Shown in pieces: positions 1 to 12,241 of a stretch of DNA of 64,000 nt. The first letter of the stretch is position 1. Every line of letters begins with the position of its first letter. The position numbers and the translations under genes are program-made. Source of the stretch: Siderastrea radians (Eukaryota; Cnidaria; Anthozoa; Scleractinia; Rhizangiidae); assembly GCA_964017195.1 (NCBI GenBank), contig OZ024900.1, positions 26,806,429-26,870,428 of the forward strand. The letters run 5' to 3'. A model generated the notes under the pieces. That model ran no database searches, was not told the origin of the DNA, and saw only the letters and a program-made list of their open reading frames with translations.

Positions 1-444
1 GTTTTTCCAGTGTTGTTAACATAATTTTTATTATACAATTGTTATGCATCTGTTCAAAGACTGGAATGCCGATAACGCAACTGGAAAAGCAAAAGTTAAT
101 CGGAACTTTATCAAATAATAGTAAGTGACTCTTTTAGCCATTTCATTCTTTTGTCATGACCAAAGGGCAAATCTGTGATTCTCCTATTCTACGATCAACT
201 GTGGTTTCTATGATTGTACCAAAGATTCTTTGCATCTTACAGTGAGTTACCAACAATGCACTGTGTAAGAGTGACAGCGCAGTGGTGCCCATTAAATTTA
301 GTCAGATCACAATGTTGAGGCAATATACATAAAGGCCTGATATCTGGACATATGTGACTGACTCCTTGATTGAATCATATAACACTACAATACTACTTCC
401 TTCACTCGGAAAGACATGACGAGCTTTCAACTGCCCAAAACCTA
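1..444. other. No recognised feature
   Basis: AT-rich sequence with no coding signal, repeat or RNA gene that I can support. Confidence 0.5.
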
Positions 445-497
445 TTATGCAAATTAGCTGAGGGCACATTGAATGTGCCCTCAGCTAATTTGCATAA
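445..497. repeat. Perfect 53-nt inverted repeat (26-bp arms)
   Basis: TTATGCAAATTAGCTGAGGG begins the left arm, and the exact reverse complement follows after a single-base spacer at 471. The arms contain ATGCAAAT and ATTTGCAT, the octamer motif bound by POU factors in animals. It could be a very short MITE, a cruciform or a small hairpin RNA source. Nothing in the flanks decides. Confidence 0.9.
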
Positions 498-914
498 GTA
501 ATTTAATGCCATGGTTTGACACCTTGTAGCTTCATGAAGATGGGATGAGGTGTTATTTCAATTAGTTGTGTGCTGTAAAAGATGACAAATATATGCTGAG
601 TGATGTTTATTACAATTCATTGTAGATAAAAATAATTTGGCTTCTCAGTCACTTTGTTTAGTAGCCTGCGTAGCTGGCGGTATTTTTCCTCGCGAAGGCA
701 AAAACGAGCGTGAACAATATCGCATCCTACGCTTACTAATTTAATAGGCTAAGCTGGTAATAATGATTATGACAGAGCCATGATGTCAAAAAACATTTAT
801 TTTAATTTTTCGGGGTATTATTTGCCTTGCTTCAGCACCAAACACTACAAGCTAAGGCTTAGGCGAGATGACACAATACATTGCCTATTTAAGCCAGTTA
901 TTATTGCTCGATCG
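498..914. other. No recognised feature
   Basis: AT-rich spacer between the hairpin and the 62-bp minisatellite. No gene is visible. Confidence 0.5.
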
Positions 915-1400
915 CTTTTGATTGCTGCAACGACAGAATAAGCCAAAGCACGATGTTATACATTCCGCTTACAGGTATCTGCTACCCAGGGAAGACAGAA
1001 TAGGCTAAAGCGCGATGTTAGACATTCCGCTTCCAGGTATCTGCTACCCAAGGAAGACAGAATAAGCCAAAGCGCGATGTTATACATTCCGCTTCCAGGT
1101 ATCTGCTACCCAAGGAAGACAGAATAAGCCAAAGCGCGATGTTATACATTCCGCTTCCAGGTATCTGCTACCCAAGGAAGACAGAATAAGCTAAAGCGCG
1201 ATGTTAGACATTCCTCTTCCAGGTATATGCTACCCAAGGAAGACAGAATAAGATTAAACACGATGTAAAACTTAACGCTTCCAGGTATGTTCTACCCAAG
1301 GAAAACTGAATAAGCTAAAGCGTAATGATAGCGATCAAGTTTCCAGGTACAGCATATTATCTAAGGAAATCAGAATAAAGAGCACGATGCTAATATTTCT
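915..1400 (+). repeat. 62-bp minisatellite, about eight copies
   Basis: Units start GAAGACAGAATAAGCCAAAG and run through a GCGCGATGTTA core and TTCCAGGTATCTGCTACCCA. GAAGAC recurs at 991, 1053, 1115, 1177 and 1239, exactly 62 bp apart, with degenerate copies at both ends. The central four copies are almost identical, while copies after 1239 decay progressively. Confidence 0.93.
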
Positions 1401-3400
1401 TCTCAAGGTATGTACAAATTCGTAATTATGATTGCTACTTACCAAAGGCCTCTTGTCTCTTTTTGTCTCGATTCCATAGCATCGTAAATCGGTCACGTCA
1501 TTAAGACGCAACGACTTTCAAAACCTCATATTTCCCACCAGCATTGTGTTACACGCAAAACACAAAATGCAATATCATGTTTTGAAGAAAACCTGGTATT
1601 ACCCAAGATATCGCTACAATAATTAGGTTGAAAACCTTCTATACTTGAAATACAGTAAGTAAAATATCAAAAGGAAAACTCAATAAAGCTGGTGAATGTT
1701 AATACATGATACCAGTGTAGCTCGAATAAATTATAATCGGAGTCATGAAAGCGCCACGTCCCATGCGTCCTCTAACATACATTTCTTCACATAAAAATCA
1801 ATAGCCTTAGTCTAAAAACTGATCGATGTCGGGTTCTTTGCTCGACCTACATACAAATCAACGCAACTTAGTAAAGCAAATTAATATGCGCAGCTTTCTA
1901 AGAGGCATCGAGGAGAATTTGCAGGCTTACGTAAATAAATAATAAATTCCCGCCAGATAATTCTCACACAAAATTATGATTCTGTTTTGACAGCCTGCCC
2001 AGGAAAATCTACTAAAATCACCCGGTTTTGATTGCCACAAAGGACTGTGGTGGCGGTCTAGCAAAGAAAATATATCATAAAACTGAAACAACGAACATCA
2101 TTACAAACGGCGTGACAAGACTGAATAATTCTCTGGTTCTGTTTTGGGTCCCGTTTCCTGGCATATGGTGACAAATCGTGCAACTTAAACCCTTTCTGTT
2201 GTTGGCACTCGACAGAGCCAGAAGAATTAAGGTTAACTGAAAATCAGACTTACTAACCTTAAAATTCCTGCACTTGCGCGGACTGTGCTCGTTCTTTCCT
2301 GTAATAATTTTTGCTTTACGACGTGATCACTTTTCTCATAGTCTTAATGTATGTCACGCTGTTTAATAACCGCACGGACACATGCCAACCGCACGTGTTG
2401 ATATAATTCTTTATGTTGCTGACAGAAATGATTCGCGTCAATTAACGCTTTTAATGAATACATGCTGCGAATTTTTTTCATGGCCTAAGTTCCTTGTGAT
2501 ACATTGAACAGTTTGAGCGATTTTGTCACCACCTCCTCAGCCGCTTGACGTTCAGAATCGTTCCAATCTTCAGCTCTAAATTCAGGTGGAGAATTATTCA
2601 TCAGCTTTTCTGCTGCTCTGTCCAACTAAGTAAATCAGTTAATTTACAATAATTTCAGCTGTGTCAGAATCATTTAACGTCCATCATATAGGACTGTTTT
2701 GATACTTTGAAAGCTACAATCATTTTTGCTGAAAGTTCAAAGAAAATAATCCTCCAAAAATCAATGCAAATAATCCTTTTATTATACATGAAATTTGATT
2801 GCACCCTTTAATGCTTCTTGGTCCTTTCTCAATTTTCAATGCACTATTGCATTGGTGGACGAAAGCCTTGGGACAGATTAGAATCTTTTTAGTCTTTTCC
2901 CTACTCATCCCCCCTCCCCCTACTTACAATGTTGAGAACTCACATTTTGGGGGGAGGAGGGGGGAGTCTCTTTGGAAAGCACATTAAGATCATTACTTGG
3001 AGCAAAAAGCATAATTTTTCTTCTTGATGTCTTAATTCTAGGCTGTATCCCAAGCACTTTTGACCAGCGTTGTAGCTTCTATTCAAATGGACCTAGAATT
3101 AGTCCGTAGAACTTGTATGTAGGGATACTTTCCTGTTGAGCATTTGGACATAGCAATAGTATGTAGCTGCAGCTGTGTTGGGAAGAACAGCATCAACACA
3201 AATCGTCAAATCAAGAATATACAGAACAAGAATACCAAGTAATACAATAGATACATGTACCATATTCATAAAACGCATGCATTAGGTGAACTTAAAAACA
3301 AAAATTATTAAACAAACAGGAAGGCATCTCATATCGAATCTATCATGGTTTATAGGTGGCCGCCATGTTACAGTCACAAATGATACTGTGGGCTCATCTT
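1401..3400. other. No recognised gene
   Basis: AT-rich sequence. Short open frames near 2.7-3.0 kb overlap on both strands and carry no family signature. A purine-rich GGGGGGAGGAGGGGGG tract lies near 2950. Confidence 0.45.
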
Positions 3401-3416
3401 TTTTTACTATGGCACA

Positions 3417-3636
3417 TCTCGCATTTTCTATGTCGCATCATGCATTTTCTACCTCACATCTCACATTTTTATCCTGCATCTCACATTTTTATCTCGCATT
3501 TCCTTTCTCGCAACTTGCATTTTCTATCTCACATCTCGCATTTTTTATCTCGCATTTTGCATTTTTTATCTTGCATCTCGCATTTTCTATCTCGCATCTT
3601 GCATTTTTGTCTCTATCTTGCATTTTTATCTCGCAT
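3417..3636 (+). repeat. CTCGCATTTT-type minisatellite
   Basis: Degenerate tandem units of roughly 10-20 bp built from CTCGCATTTTCTATCTCGCA variants. The array produces long Ser/His/Phe/Leu-rich open frames in more than one frame, which are by-products of the repeat and not genes. Confidence 0.85.
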
Positions 3637-3639
3637 AGG

Positions 3640-4175
3640 CTTCTGTAAAAAATAGGAAAAGGAATGACTCAAAAAATAGGAAGAAATAAGAAAAAAAAGG
3701 AACTTGAAACCCTGCCACTTGTGAATACTTGTGCTACCAAGTAACTTCAAAAGATAATCTGGTATTTGCATATAAACTAACAAAATGACTTTAATAACTG
3801 GTTTTTGTTCTTGGCCAACACACCATGTCTTTTGGCTTTCAAAATATGGTAAAATGTAAATGGCAGCTGATTACCCTGCCATACACAGAAACTAATTTAT
3901 TGAAAAGCTGCCATGCTTGAAACCAAAAATAAAATGTATATTCCTTGTTCTAAAAATGTACAGTGAGGCTGATGGCCTTTTTCTAAAAACTTGCCATTAC
4001 AGTGAAGGAAACTATTGCCTTACTGAAGGGAGTCCAAATCGGTGCGAGGGGGACTATATCCGCTAGTGGATTTGGACTGGCATGGGAGGTCTATATCCAC
4101 TAGCAGATATGGACTGGGGGTTCAAATCCGCAGGGGGGCCAAATCAGCTGTGACGTGCCAGCTTTTTCAAGCGCG
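3640..4175. other. Spacer with imperfect GTCCAAATC repeats
   Basis: Mostly AT-rich and unrecognised. Between about 4028 and 4140 there are several imperfect direct and inverted copies of a GGACTATATCCGCTAGTGGA-type sequence. No gene is seen. Confidence 0.45.
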
Positions 4176-4180
4176 ATCTG

Positions 4181-4945
4181 CCACAGGCGGCCCAAGCTCA
4201 AAATGAGAATACGATCGAGTTGCGAAACATGACCTTCGCGACAACCTTCGCTATAAGACTTTGTATGGGAAATTCACTTTGGTCTCAAATGCTAAAATAA
4301 AGTTATGAATTTGGAAATAAACTTTACTTACCTTAACAAGGGTTGTCTTTGTGTCTTGTTTGTAATTTGGGCGCAATTTGTGGCCGTTTTAGGTTTTGGC
4401 ACGTGACCAGTGGTTTGAATTGACCAACGAGAGTGCAGAATGCGTGCAGCCTGCAAAGGCCATGTCCACACCAAAAGCCCAGTGCACGGGAAGATCGCCG
4501 ATAGCTGAATGTTTTCCGAATTTTCTCAGACCATAATTGCTGTTTGATCACCGTGAAGGCCGAATGGGATGTAGAAATTACGTGGCTTTACGAATATGGT
4601 GTTTTTATGGCGATTCTCTGCATTGTGTTGTGACACGAGAGCGATTTGTTGGACTCGGTCGTCTCCAGTCACCTGCCTTCCTTCGTTCTAAGTGGAGAAA
4701 CAACACCGCGAACAACACCGAACCTAAAACTCGCCTAAATCGGCCACAAATTGCGCCCAAATTATAAACAAGACACATTCAAGACAACCCCTTGTTAAGG
4801 TAAGTGAAGTTTATTTCCACATTCATAACTTAATTTATTTTTACCATTTTGAGAACCAAAGTGAATTTCTTATACAAAGTCTTATAGCGAAGGTCATATT
4901 TCACAACTTGTTCGTATTCTCATTTTGAGCTTGGGCCACCTGTGG
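4181..4945. mobile_element. 765-bp inverted-repeat DNA element
   Basis: The ends are inverted (CCACAGGCGGCCCAAGCTC at the left, its near reverse complement at the right) and the homology continues inward for roughly 200-225 bp. ATCTG abuts both ends (4176-4180 and 4946-4950), a probable 5-bp target duplication. The middle has no transposase, so it is non-autonomous. The arms contain internal CTTACCTTAACAAG sequences that look like splice donors on one strand. The superfamily is not assigned. Confidence 0.75.
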
Positions 4946-4950
4946 ATCTG

Positions 4951-5581
4951 CTGGTTATGGTTCGCTTGTCTTGATTCGATGATGCATCATCACAAAATGG
5001 CGCTGGAATTTTGCAGATTTTTGGTTTATCTCAGGAAGTTAGTAATGCCTCTGTATACTTCTTTTATAGACAAATTTTCAGCTTTATTTCGTGACCATGG
5101 GCGAATCATGATGGCTGATTCATGATTCCTACGCTGTGGCCCCATCAACTATCACGCGATAGAAATCTCGAGGTCATTAAAATACAATAAGACTTATTAT
5201 TGCAAGCTTCTACAAACTTACATCGTTCTATGAGTCTTCATATTTGTCCTCAGTTGCACTCCAAGGCTTTTGCACCTTTCAATCATAACGTTGCAATTTC
5301 TTTTAACTGTCTCCAAGTCGACCAGAAAGGCAGGAGTACGAAGACCAGAAACCTTCTGCATCTTGCCGTGAGAGGTCACCCTTTTGGAGGGTGGCGCCTG
5401 GGAACCAAGATACCGCTTGCCTTTGCCTTAGACTGCAGTCTCTTTCCCCAATCCCTCCTCGTTTTTACGTTATTGTGTATAGTTTTTCATTTCCACTCGC
5501 GCGTAGGATCTGCGGAAAATAGGACGACTGAGGAGGAGGATTTTGGTATGAAACCAGCTTAAAATATCTCATCCCCCCTCA
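4951..5581. other. Unrecognised sequence upstream of the recombinase remnant
   Basis: A 120-codon open frame (5200-5562, +) has no recognisable domain. It may be upstream sequence of the tyrosine-recombinase element, but I cannot show this. Confidence 0.4.
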
Positions 5582-6108
5582 AATGGGTTTCTATTCCGCC
5601 ACACTTTCGGCAACACATTCATGGTCAAAGTGTGCCCAGACCCCAAGACCTGTCCTGTAGCCAACCTCAAGCTAGACGTTAAATTATGCGACCTTTTGGC
5701 CGTCAACCTTAGAGGCGGCTACCTGGTTAGGGTATTGAACAGCAAGAACGAAATTTCTGAAGACCCATTTGTGGGTTTCTGCTGTAGCTAATAGACTTGT
5801 TACACCTACGTTCTGCAGGGATTTACCGTGGGGAGGCCATGCAAAGTTTTAAGAGTGGGTGTTCGATCACTCTCTCTTTGTTGGACGTTCCCTCTGAGGA
5901 CGTAGCCAGGCATGTTGGGTGGTCATCTACTGTAACAGCTGAATATTACTCGCAAACGGGTAAAGTGTTGAGCTCCGATGTAGTGGCATCTTCATTGGCC
6001 ATGAGCACAGCCCCCCACCCAAAAGGAGGAGCTCCGCTTGCTTCTGTGGCAGCCCAGGTTTTCTCTGAGAAAAATGAGTTGCAGGGCCTCTCATTAGCTT
6101 TCCCTTAG
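5582..6108 (+). pseudogene. Tyrosine recombinase (Crypton/DIRS-type) C-terminal remnant, inactive
   Basis: Two frames joined by a frameshift near 5786-5797. The first reads RHTFGNTFMVKVCPDPKTC, PVANLKLDVKLCDL and NLRGGYLVRVLN. The second reads HLRSAGIYRGEAMQSFKSG, DVARHVGWSSTVTAEYYSQT and GKV, then a stop at 6106-6108. The order matches the core domain of tyrosine recombinases from eukaryotic mobile elements: box II, HVGW, and the nucleophile region AEYYS. The expected HSFRSG box is QSFKSG, so both the His and the catalytic Arg are changed. With the frameshift this means a dead copy. The N-terminal half is not recognisable upstream. Confidence 0.75.
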
Positions 6109-9100
6109 GGTAATGTTAGTGGTATTTCTAGGGGTTTCTGAGTTTTGGGGAAAGGTGTGTTTTCGGTGTTCAACTTCCTTGGTTAGTGAGGACTTAAGCA
6201 GCAAAATGAATGCTGATTGCTGAATGGTATACCAGTCTCATTCATTACTTATGCCGCTCATTGTCTCGCGTGGTTAAGTTATGGGTAAAGATTGCGGCCG
6301 AGGCAATGAGCAGTTGGGTGCGAAAGCACACACTACATGTTACGTCGCCGAAGGGGAGGTGGGAGAGCCGAAAATCCCTCCTGACTCTACCGGCTTGCGT
6401 ATCTCTTTCTCAATGCCCCGAATCTGGGCAAAAAGGATAATTTAAGCAAGGAGACATAGCCCATGGGGATTCAGCGCATTATTAAGCAACCACCTTCCGA
6501 CAACAGGGTTATGTAATCCAAGCACTCTGGAATTCTGCTGCATAAATATGAATGAGAATAATTTTGCATTTTCTCCACAGTGTCAACCTTGAAATCAGAT
6601 TGACTTTATTTTTGTTAAAAAGTGTTCGCCGTGTGAATGATAACACCCGGTCGCCTCGCTCCCAACTCGTTTCAGAACCCGTAGATACGCTGCAAACCAG
6701 AGGTTGACTGACTTCTACAAATGACGTTGATTCTTCCCGCGTTGCCGTTTCGCTCTCCTCGTTAAACCAGTTTTTTATAAAGAAAACCAATCTCTCTTAC
6801 CTAGCAGCAGCCCACATTAATAAAAGACATCAGGAAATACTTTTTTACCCAGTGTGTTATTACTGACTAAGGTTCGTCTATCGACTTGTCCTCTATTTGC
6901 CCCTGATGACAAACCACTTCATTTCCCCGCGAACACCTAAGACTGTGAAAGGATTGAGACTAACGCCCCTGTTTATTACAGGAAGGAGGGGATACTCATA
7001 GGGCGCAGCGACAATTCCCTTCGCGTGTTAGTCCTTATCATTGTGGAGGCAGCATAAATTCATACTTGTTTAAATCCGTGCGTCAGGTGGTGGGTACAAT
7101 TTATGACAAATTTCCATCGCCGTGTGTGCTTGGCATCCTATACAACCCGAGTGACAAAATAAAAATAGGTACCCAACAGGTACATGTGGCTACCGGTGGA
7201 ATGTGTGGATAGTCCAGTTGAGTTTACCAAGGCCGCTGAATAAAAAGAAAAAAGGCGTATTTTCACAGGGTTATTCTCGATCTGCATGAAGTAAAATATT
7301 CACAAATACCAGTGTGAAGATGAACTACCTTATTTGTATGTAATTTCGCGATTTTGGCAAACCAATATCCTTGCATACGGTGAAATTTGAATTAAATAAT
7401 CAGCATTCAATAGGCGGCAAAAACTGTGGTGTCCTGACGTCACGAAGATTTTGTGCTCTTCGCTTCGATTTCTGCGTGATCAGCGAAGTTTATACTGTTG
7501 TCATGCGGTTTTATTTCAGCGTTTTTTTCAAATTAACTGCTTGCCTTACTTAGTTTATTAAAAGTCACAACTGTTTGCAATTATGTGGACTGGATGAGCA
7601 ACCAGAATAGATTCAAAACTTTTTCTGCGGCGGGAGACTTCGGTAACTGGACTTGAATGCGAAGGGGATTGTAAAAGTTTTCCTCTTGTCCTACTGGATA
7701 TCATTTTTCACAAGAAACTTCACCTCCGTTTCACTTTCCTTGGCCTCGTTTATCACATGGATGTACGCTTACTGAGCAGCTCTGAGTAGCGTCGGGTACA
7801 ATCCGTCTTCTGTCCTTGTAAAGATCTCCGGTTACTTCATACTTGTTTTCATCGTGTACTTAATGTCTGGTTTTAATTCACACCAACTTCCAGCTGTGCC
7901 TGCAGCTGTGATTGCCTGCTGTCAAAATTGCCGTTGCATCTCAACGAGATTGGTCTTATCGGTTAGGGAACTGTGTATTCTGTTCATAAGATCAGAGATA
8001 CATCATGAATGTTTGACAAATTTGATCCACGGTAGTTGTATGGTTGCGCTACACAGCTGATGCTTCAAATTGGAAACATGCAAGTTTGTACATTTTTCCA
8101 CATACCCAGAGATGAACGAAAGGCCTTTTGGGATTTGGAGCTTTCTTATGTCATCGTAACAGCAAAAAGCTCGTAGTCAAAAGCCTCAGAAAATTTTCTT
8201 TTCTTCTCAAAAGTCAAAACTCACCTGAAATTCAGGCCAAGCAAAAACAACATGCGGACCACCGAGGAAACGACACTTTCGCTTGCTTTATTCACCACGG
8301 AAAATAAAAATAATTATTACCTAGCCCATCTTTCTAAGTGGATAATTATCTTGACTAACTTGGATTGGAACGGTAATTGCAGGAACAAAGTTTATTTAGT
8401 CAAATATTGATATGCCTATTTTTGTCGCTTCAATTTCCACGCCAGATCAGGTATCCTTTAAAACTTGCAATCAATCGACTTTTACAGACAGAGAGCAAAG
8501 AGAGGAAAATGTGTAATTTATCACGAAATTTCAAGAAGATTTAAATTGTTATAATTAAAAGGAACAAATCTGAGAACTACTCTAGGAATCAGGCAGGAGG
8601 AGTTTATTCAAAATGGAGAAGTCAAAGTAATTTTAAAAGAGCAAAATGCAGATCAAAACGGTCCTGCATCAGTCCGCCGTACCGAAAGAAATTTGGAAAT
8701 ATAAAACTCTGCGTTACGTCGGATACGTTGCAAAAAGAAAAAACCGATAATCACAGGCGACTCTAAGGAATGAAGTTGTTCCTCAGAAACCAATTAACAA
8801 ATTTATGATCCGGCTGTTAGGTATAAGCTTATTTATTGGGTGGTAGTTGCATTAAGCTAAGTAAATGTCACTCCAACTTCTGTTTTCCAGATCACGCAAA
8901 ATTGCAAAAAGTCTTACTGGAATTAGCTGTTATGAGCTCTCGTGATGGTGTTGTTATTTCTCTGAATTTGATACCAGTGGGGACCGCTGGAAGTAGAGCA
9001 GCTCGAGTCAACTCTTCTGATGTAAGGAATAAATTCTGGTGTAACATTACGGTTTTAGACGGTTTTAGTCATCGTATGGTCGCTCTTCATACCCTTTAAT

Positions 9101-9336
9101 CAATGCACACTTTAATTCCAACACAAGCCACACAAAGCGCTAGCGGCTTTGGTCTTCGTACTAATTTTTACCTTTGTTGGAAGCGCACAAAACCCCTTAA
9201 TGGAAAAGTGTATGAGTAGAACAACAGGAAAAAAAAACTTTTTTCGGCAAAGTCAACTCAATCTACGCTTCAGTCGCTACAAACTCTTGCTTTTGCTTAC
9301 AAACCGAAAAATACTGGAGTTTCCTCTGTTTTCAGT
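6109..9336. other. No recognised gene over about 3.2 kb
   Basis: Only short, compositionally unremarkable open frames on both strands. The one at 6509-6790 (-) and the one at 8836-9099 (+) carry no domain that I recognise. No RNA gene or clear repeat was found. Confidence 0.45.
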
Positions 9337-9480
9337 CGTAGCACTCAGTGACACCCACCCAGTGCATTTCTCAGAACCAGGGGGGGGGGTGGTGAACTCG
9401 TCAATCGTTCCTATAGGAATTGTGCGGCGGATGATCAGGGCCTTCGTGACGTCACAGGCAGGTCAAGTCTGGAAGTTTTA
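9337..9480 (+). repeat. Repeat copy, inverted partner of 18990-19105
   Basis: The stretch from CTCAGAACCAGG through the G-run, GGTGAACTCGTC, GGATGATC and CGTGACGTCAC matches the reverse complement of about 18990-19105. Both are probably terminal parts of one unclassified repeat family. Confidence 0.6.
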
Positions 9481-9898
9481 AATGGCTGTCAAACAATCAC
9501 ATCGCCAGAAGTCTTTCTCGGGTGATCATTCAAAGAATTTAAAACAAAGCAATGAAAAGAGCCCAGACACCTAGTAACCCGTTAATATAATTACGAAAAT
9601 GCAGCATCTTTCACAAAACGAGCTGTTCAATAATCTCGTTCCCAGATCTCGCGGGTGGGCGAATTTGTACCACGTGATTGCCTGTCAGGAATGTGGCAGG
9701 CAAGTCAATAGCGCATGCCCGAGACAATTCTAAGAAAATGGCAATCAAATGAATAACCAACGCTTAACCAAATGAATAACGAATGCTTAACCAATCTCGT
9801 CTTTCCTGGAATGATATCTGGCAAAGTATTTTACTAAAGAATAAAGCAGAAGGCAATCATCAAAGCTCAGTTCGGGTAAATAATATTTTATTGGCTAT

Positions 9899-10015
9899 CT
9901 CTAAAATAGGGAATCTCTAAAACGGGGAATCTCTAAAATAGGGAATCTCTAAAACGGGGAATCTCTAAAAGAGGGAACCTCTAAAACGGGGAATCTCTAA
10001 AATAGGGAATCTCTA
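9899..10015 (-). repeat. Short 16-bp repeat array in the left foldback arm (7 units)
   Basis: Seven 16-bp units alternate between AATAGGGAATCTCTAA and AACGGGGAATCTCTAA types, with one variant (AGAGGGAACC). The order and the variant match the seven innermost units of the right arm read backwards. The two arms therefore started identical and only the right one grew. Confidence 0.93.
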
Positions 10016-10246
10016 AATCCACAAGCCCGAACTAAAATCTCATGTCTGTTTTTCTCTCTACCATAATTTGGAAAGGATAGATAACCTAAAGGACCCTATA
10101 AACGCGTTGCGTGACCAACTCGTCACACATCCCTTTAATAAGGCACCGTAATTGCAGTTTGAAGAGAGGTATCTTTTTCGGTGTAATAAAATTGAGTGAA
10201 CTGAAATAAACCACATCCTGCTGATTGTGATACAATTTATTTTTGT

Positions 10247-10892
10247 GTGTTGACTGCCGATACTACTTGCAACGCTTCTTTAAGTCTTATTCCACGCTCC
10301 AGTTTTTTCATTACTGTCACCTGTATTTTGATTGAACTGGTTAGCATTTGTATTACAATAAGAAGATACTGCACAGCTAAGTCGCGGAAACGCACACAGG
10401 AACGTTGTTGGCCAGATTCCATCCCCACTTTCCTGTTTACATTTCAAATAAAGAGTTTATGTTTACTACACGTAGAAGAGAGTCAGAACACCTCGACTTC
10501 TCATTCTGAACAGTGCGTAAGATATTTAATGCAAACTGACGGACCCGTGAGGAAACCGAAACTAAATAGGATCCAAACCCACCAATGGCAGTTCACGTTT
10601 GTAATGGGAATTCGTTGGATAATTTTTTCATGGCCAATCAAAGAAAACGTAATGATAACTTTGTACAAGTGGCATCGGAACGGCGCGCAGCACTGTAACA
10701 GAAAAGCGCTGTTTCGATTGCGAATTGCCGAGTCGACCAAGCCGTGCTCCACCGTGGAAAGGTAAGCAAACATCACCACCCGTGATACCCTGCTAACAGA
10801 GACTTTTCGTTTTGTATTCACGATAAACAAAACAACTAAGCGAAATACGAGAGACGCGAACATCATCGTACATGCTAAGAAAACTTTCCAGA
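10247..10892. repeat. Unique part of the left foldback arm
   Basis: Near-perfect reverse complement of about 11380-12020. Overlapping open frames on both strands (10247-10765 + and 10501-10866 -) recur as mirror images in the right arm. They have no known domain and are probably not genes. Confidence 0.85.
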
Positions 10893-11379
10893 AAGAATTA
10901 ACACTCTGCTAGCAGGGTATACCTATCAACTGTAAACTGTTAAGCACGTTTTCGAATTCTCATATGAACGGTAACAATACCTATGTTGTATTATTTTACT
11001 GTAAGCAAACGAAAAAATGTACAACAGCCTCATTTTACCAATAACTAATAAAGGAGCCATTTACGCTGGCTTTGCGCCTCGAGCCAACAACATGTGACCA
11101 TGATGTCGTGACCTTTTACGTTCCGACTGTGATGGCGTGACTTTTGACATCTTCAGCCAAAAACATGTTGCGTTTTGAGAGGTGACTGTTATTGTCTACA
11201 CTTGTTCCAGATATACCTTATTTTTACTTATTTTCGTTTGTCTTAATTTTAGCGAATTGAAAAAAAAATCGAGAAATTAAAGGCCAGCACAAAAAATCCT
11301 CTCAAAATTTACACACGCAGAATGTAATACACTCGTGAGAAATTTGCATAATCAAACATATGAATCAATAAATATATGA
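10893..11379. other. Loop of the foldback element
   Basis: About 490 bp between the arms. AT-rich, with no coding signal and no sign of a transposase. Confidence 0.7.
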
Positions 11380-12241
11380 GCGGAAAGTTTTCTTAGCATG
11401 TACGATGATGTTTGCGTCTCTCGTATTTCGCTTAGTTGTTTTGTTTATCGTGAATACAAAACGAAAAGTCTCTGTTAGCAGGGTATCACGGGTGGTGATG
11501 TTTGCTTACCTTTCCACGGTGGAACACGGCTTGGTCGACTCGGCAATTCGCAATCGAAGCAGCGCTTTTCTGTTACAGTGCTGCGCGCCGTTCCGATGCC
11601 ACTTGTACAAAGTTATCATTACGTTTTCTTTGATTGGCCATGAAAAAATTATCCAAAGAATTCCCATTACAAACGTGAACTGCCATTGGTGGGTTTGGAT
11701 CCTATTTAGTTTCGGTTTCCTCACGGGTCCGTCAGTTTGCATCAAATATCTTACGCACTGTTCAGGTGTTCTGACTCTCTTCTACGTGTAGTAAACATAA
11801 ACTCTTTATTTGAAATGTAAACAGGAAAGTGGGGATGGAATCTGGCCAACAACGTTCCTGTGTGCGTTTCCGCGACTTAGCTGTGCAGTATCTTCTTATT
11901 GTAATACAAAAATGCTAACCAGTTCAATCAAAATACAGGTGACAGTAATGAGAAACTGGAGCGTGGAATAAGACTTAAAGAAGCGTTGCAAGTAGTATCG
12001 GCAGTCAACACACAAAAATAAATTGTATCACAATCAGCAGGATGTGGTTTATTTCAGTTCACTCAATTTTATTACACCGAAAAAGATACCTCTCTTCAAA
12101 CTGCAATTACGGTGCCTTATTAAAGGGATGTGTGACGAGTTGGTCACGCAACGCGTTTATAGGGTCCTTTGGGTTATCTATCCTTTCCAAATTATGGTAG
12201 AGAGAAAAACAGACATGAGATTTTAGTTCGGGCTTGTGGAT
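11380..12241. repeat. Unique part of the right foldback arm
   Basis: Reverse complement of the left arm inward of the 16-bp repeats. Only a few mismatches and small indels are visible, so the arms are young or are kept alike by conversion. Confidence 0.85.

Noticed and set aside
3286..3655. Two overlapping Phe/His/Ser-rich frames
   Set aside because: Both are products of the short minisatellite and change frame with it.
10247..11791. Open frames of 120-172 codons in both foldback arms
   Set aside because: They are mirror images on both strands of an inverted repeat, with no domain and several overlapping frames. Open frames of this size can persist by chance there.
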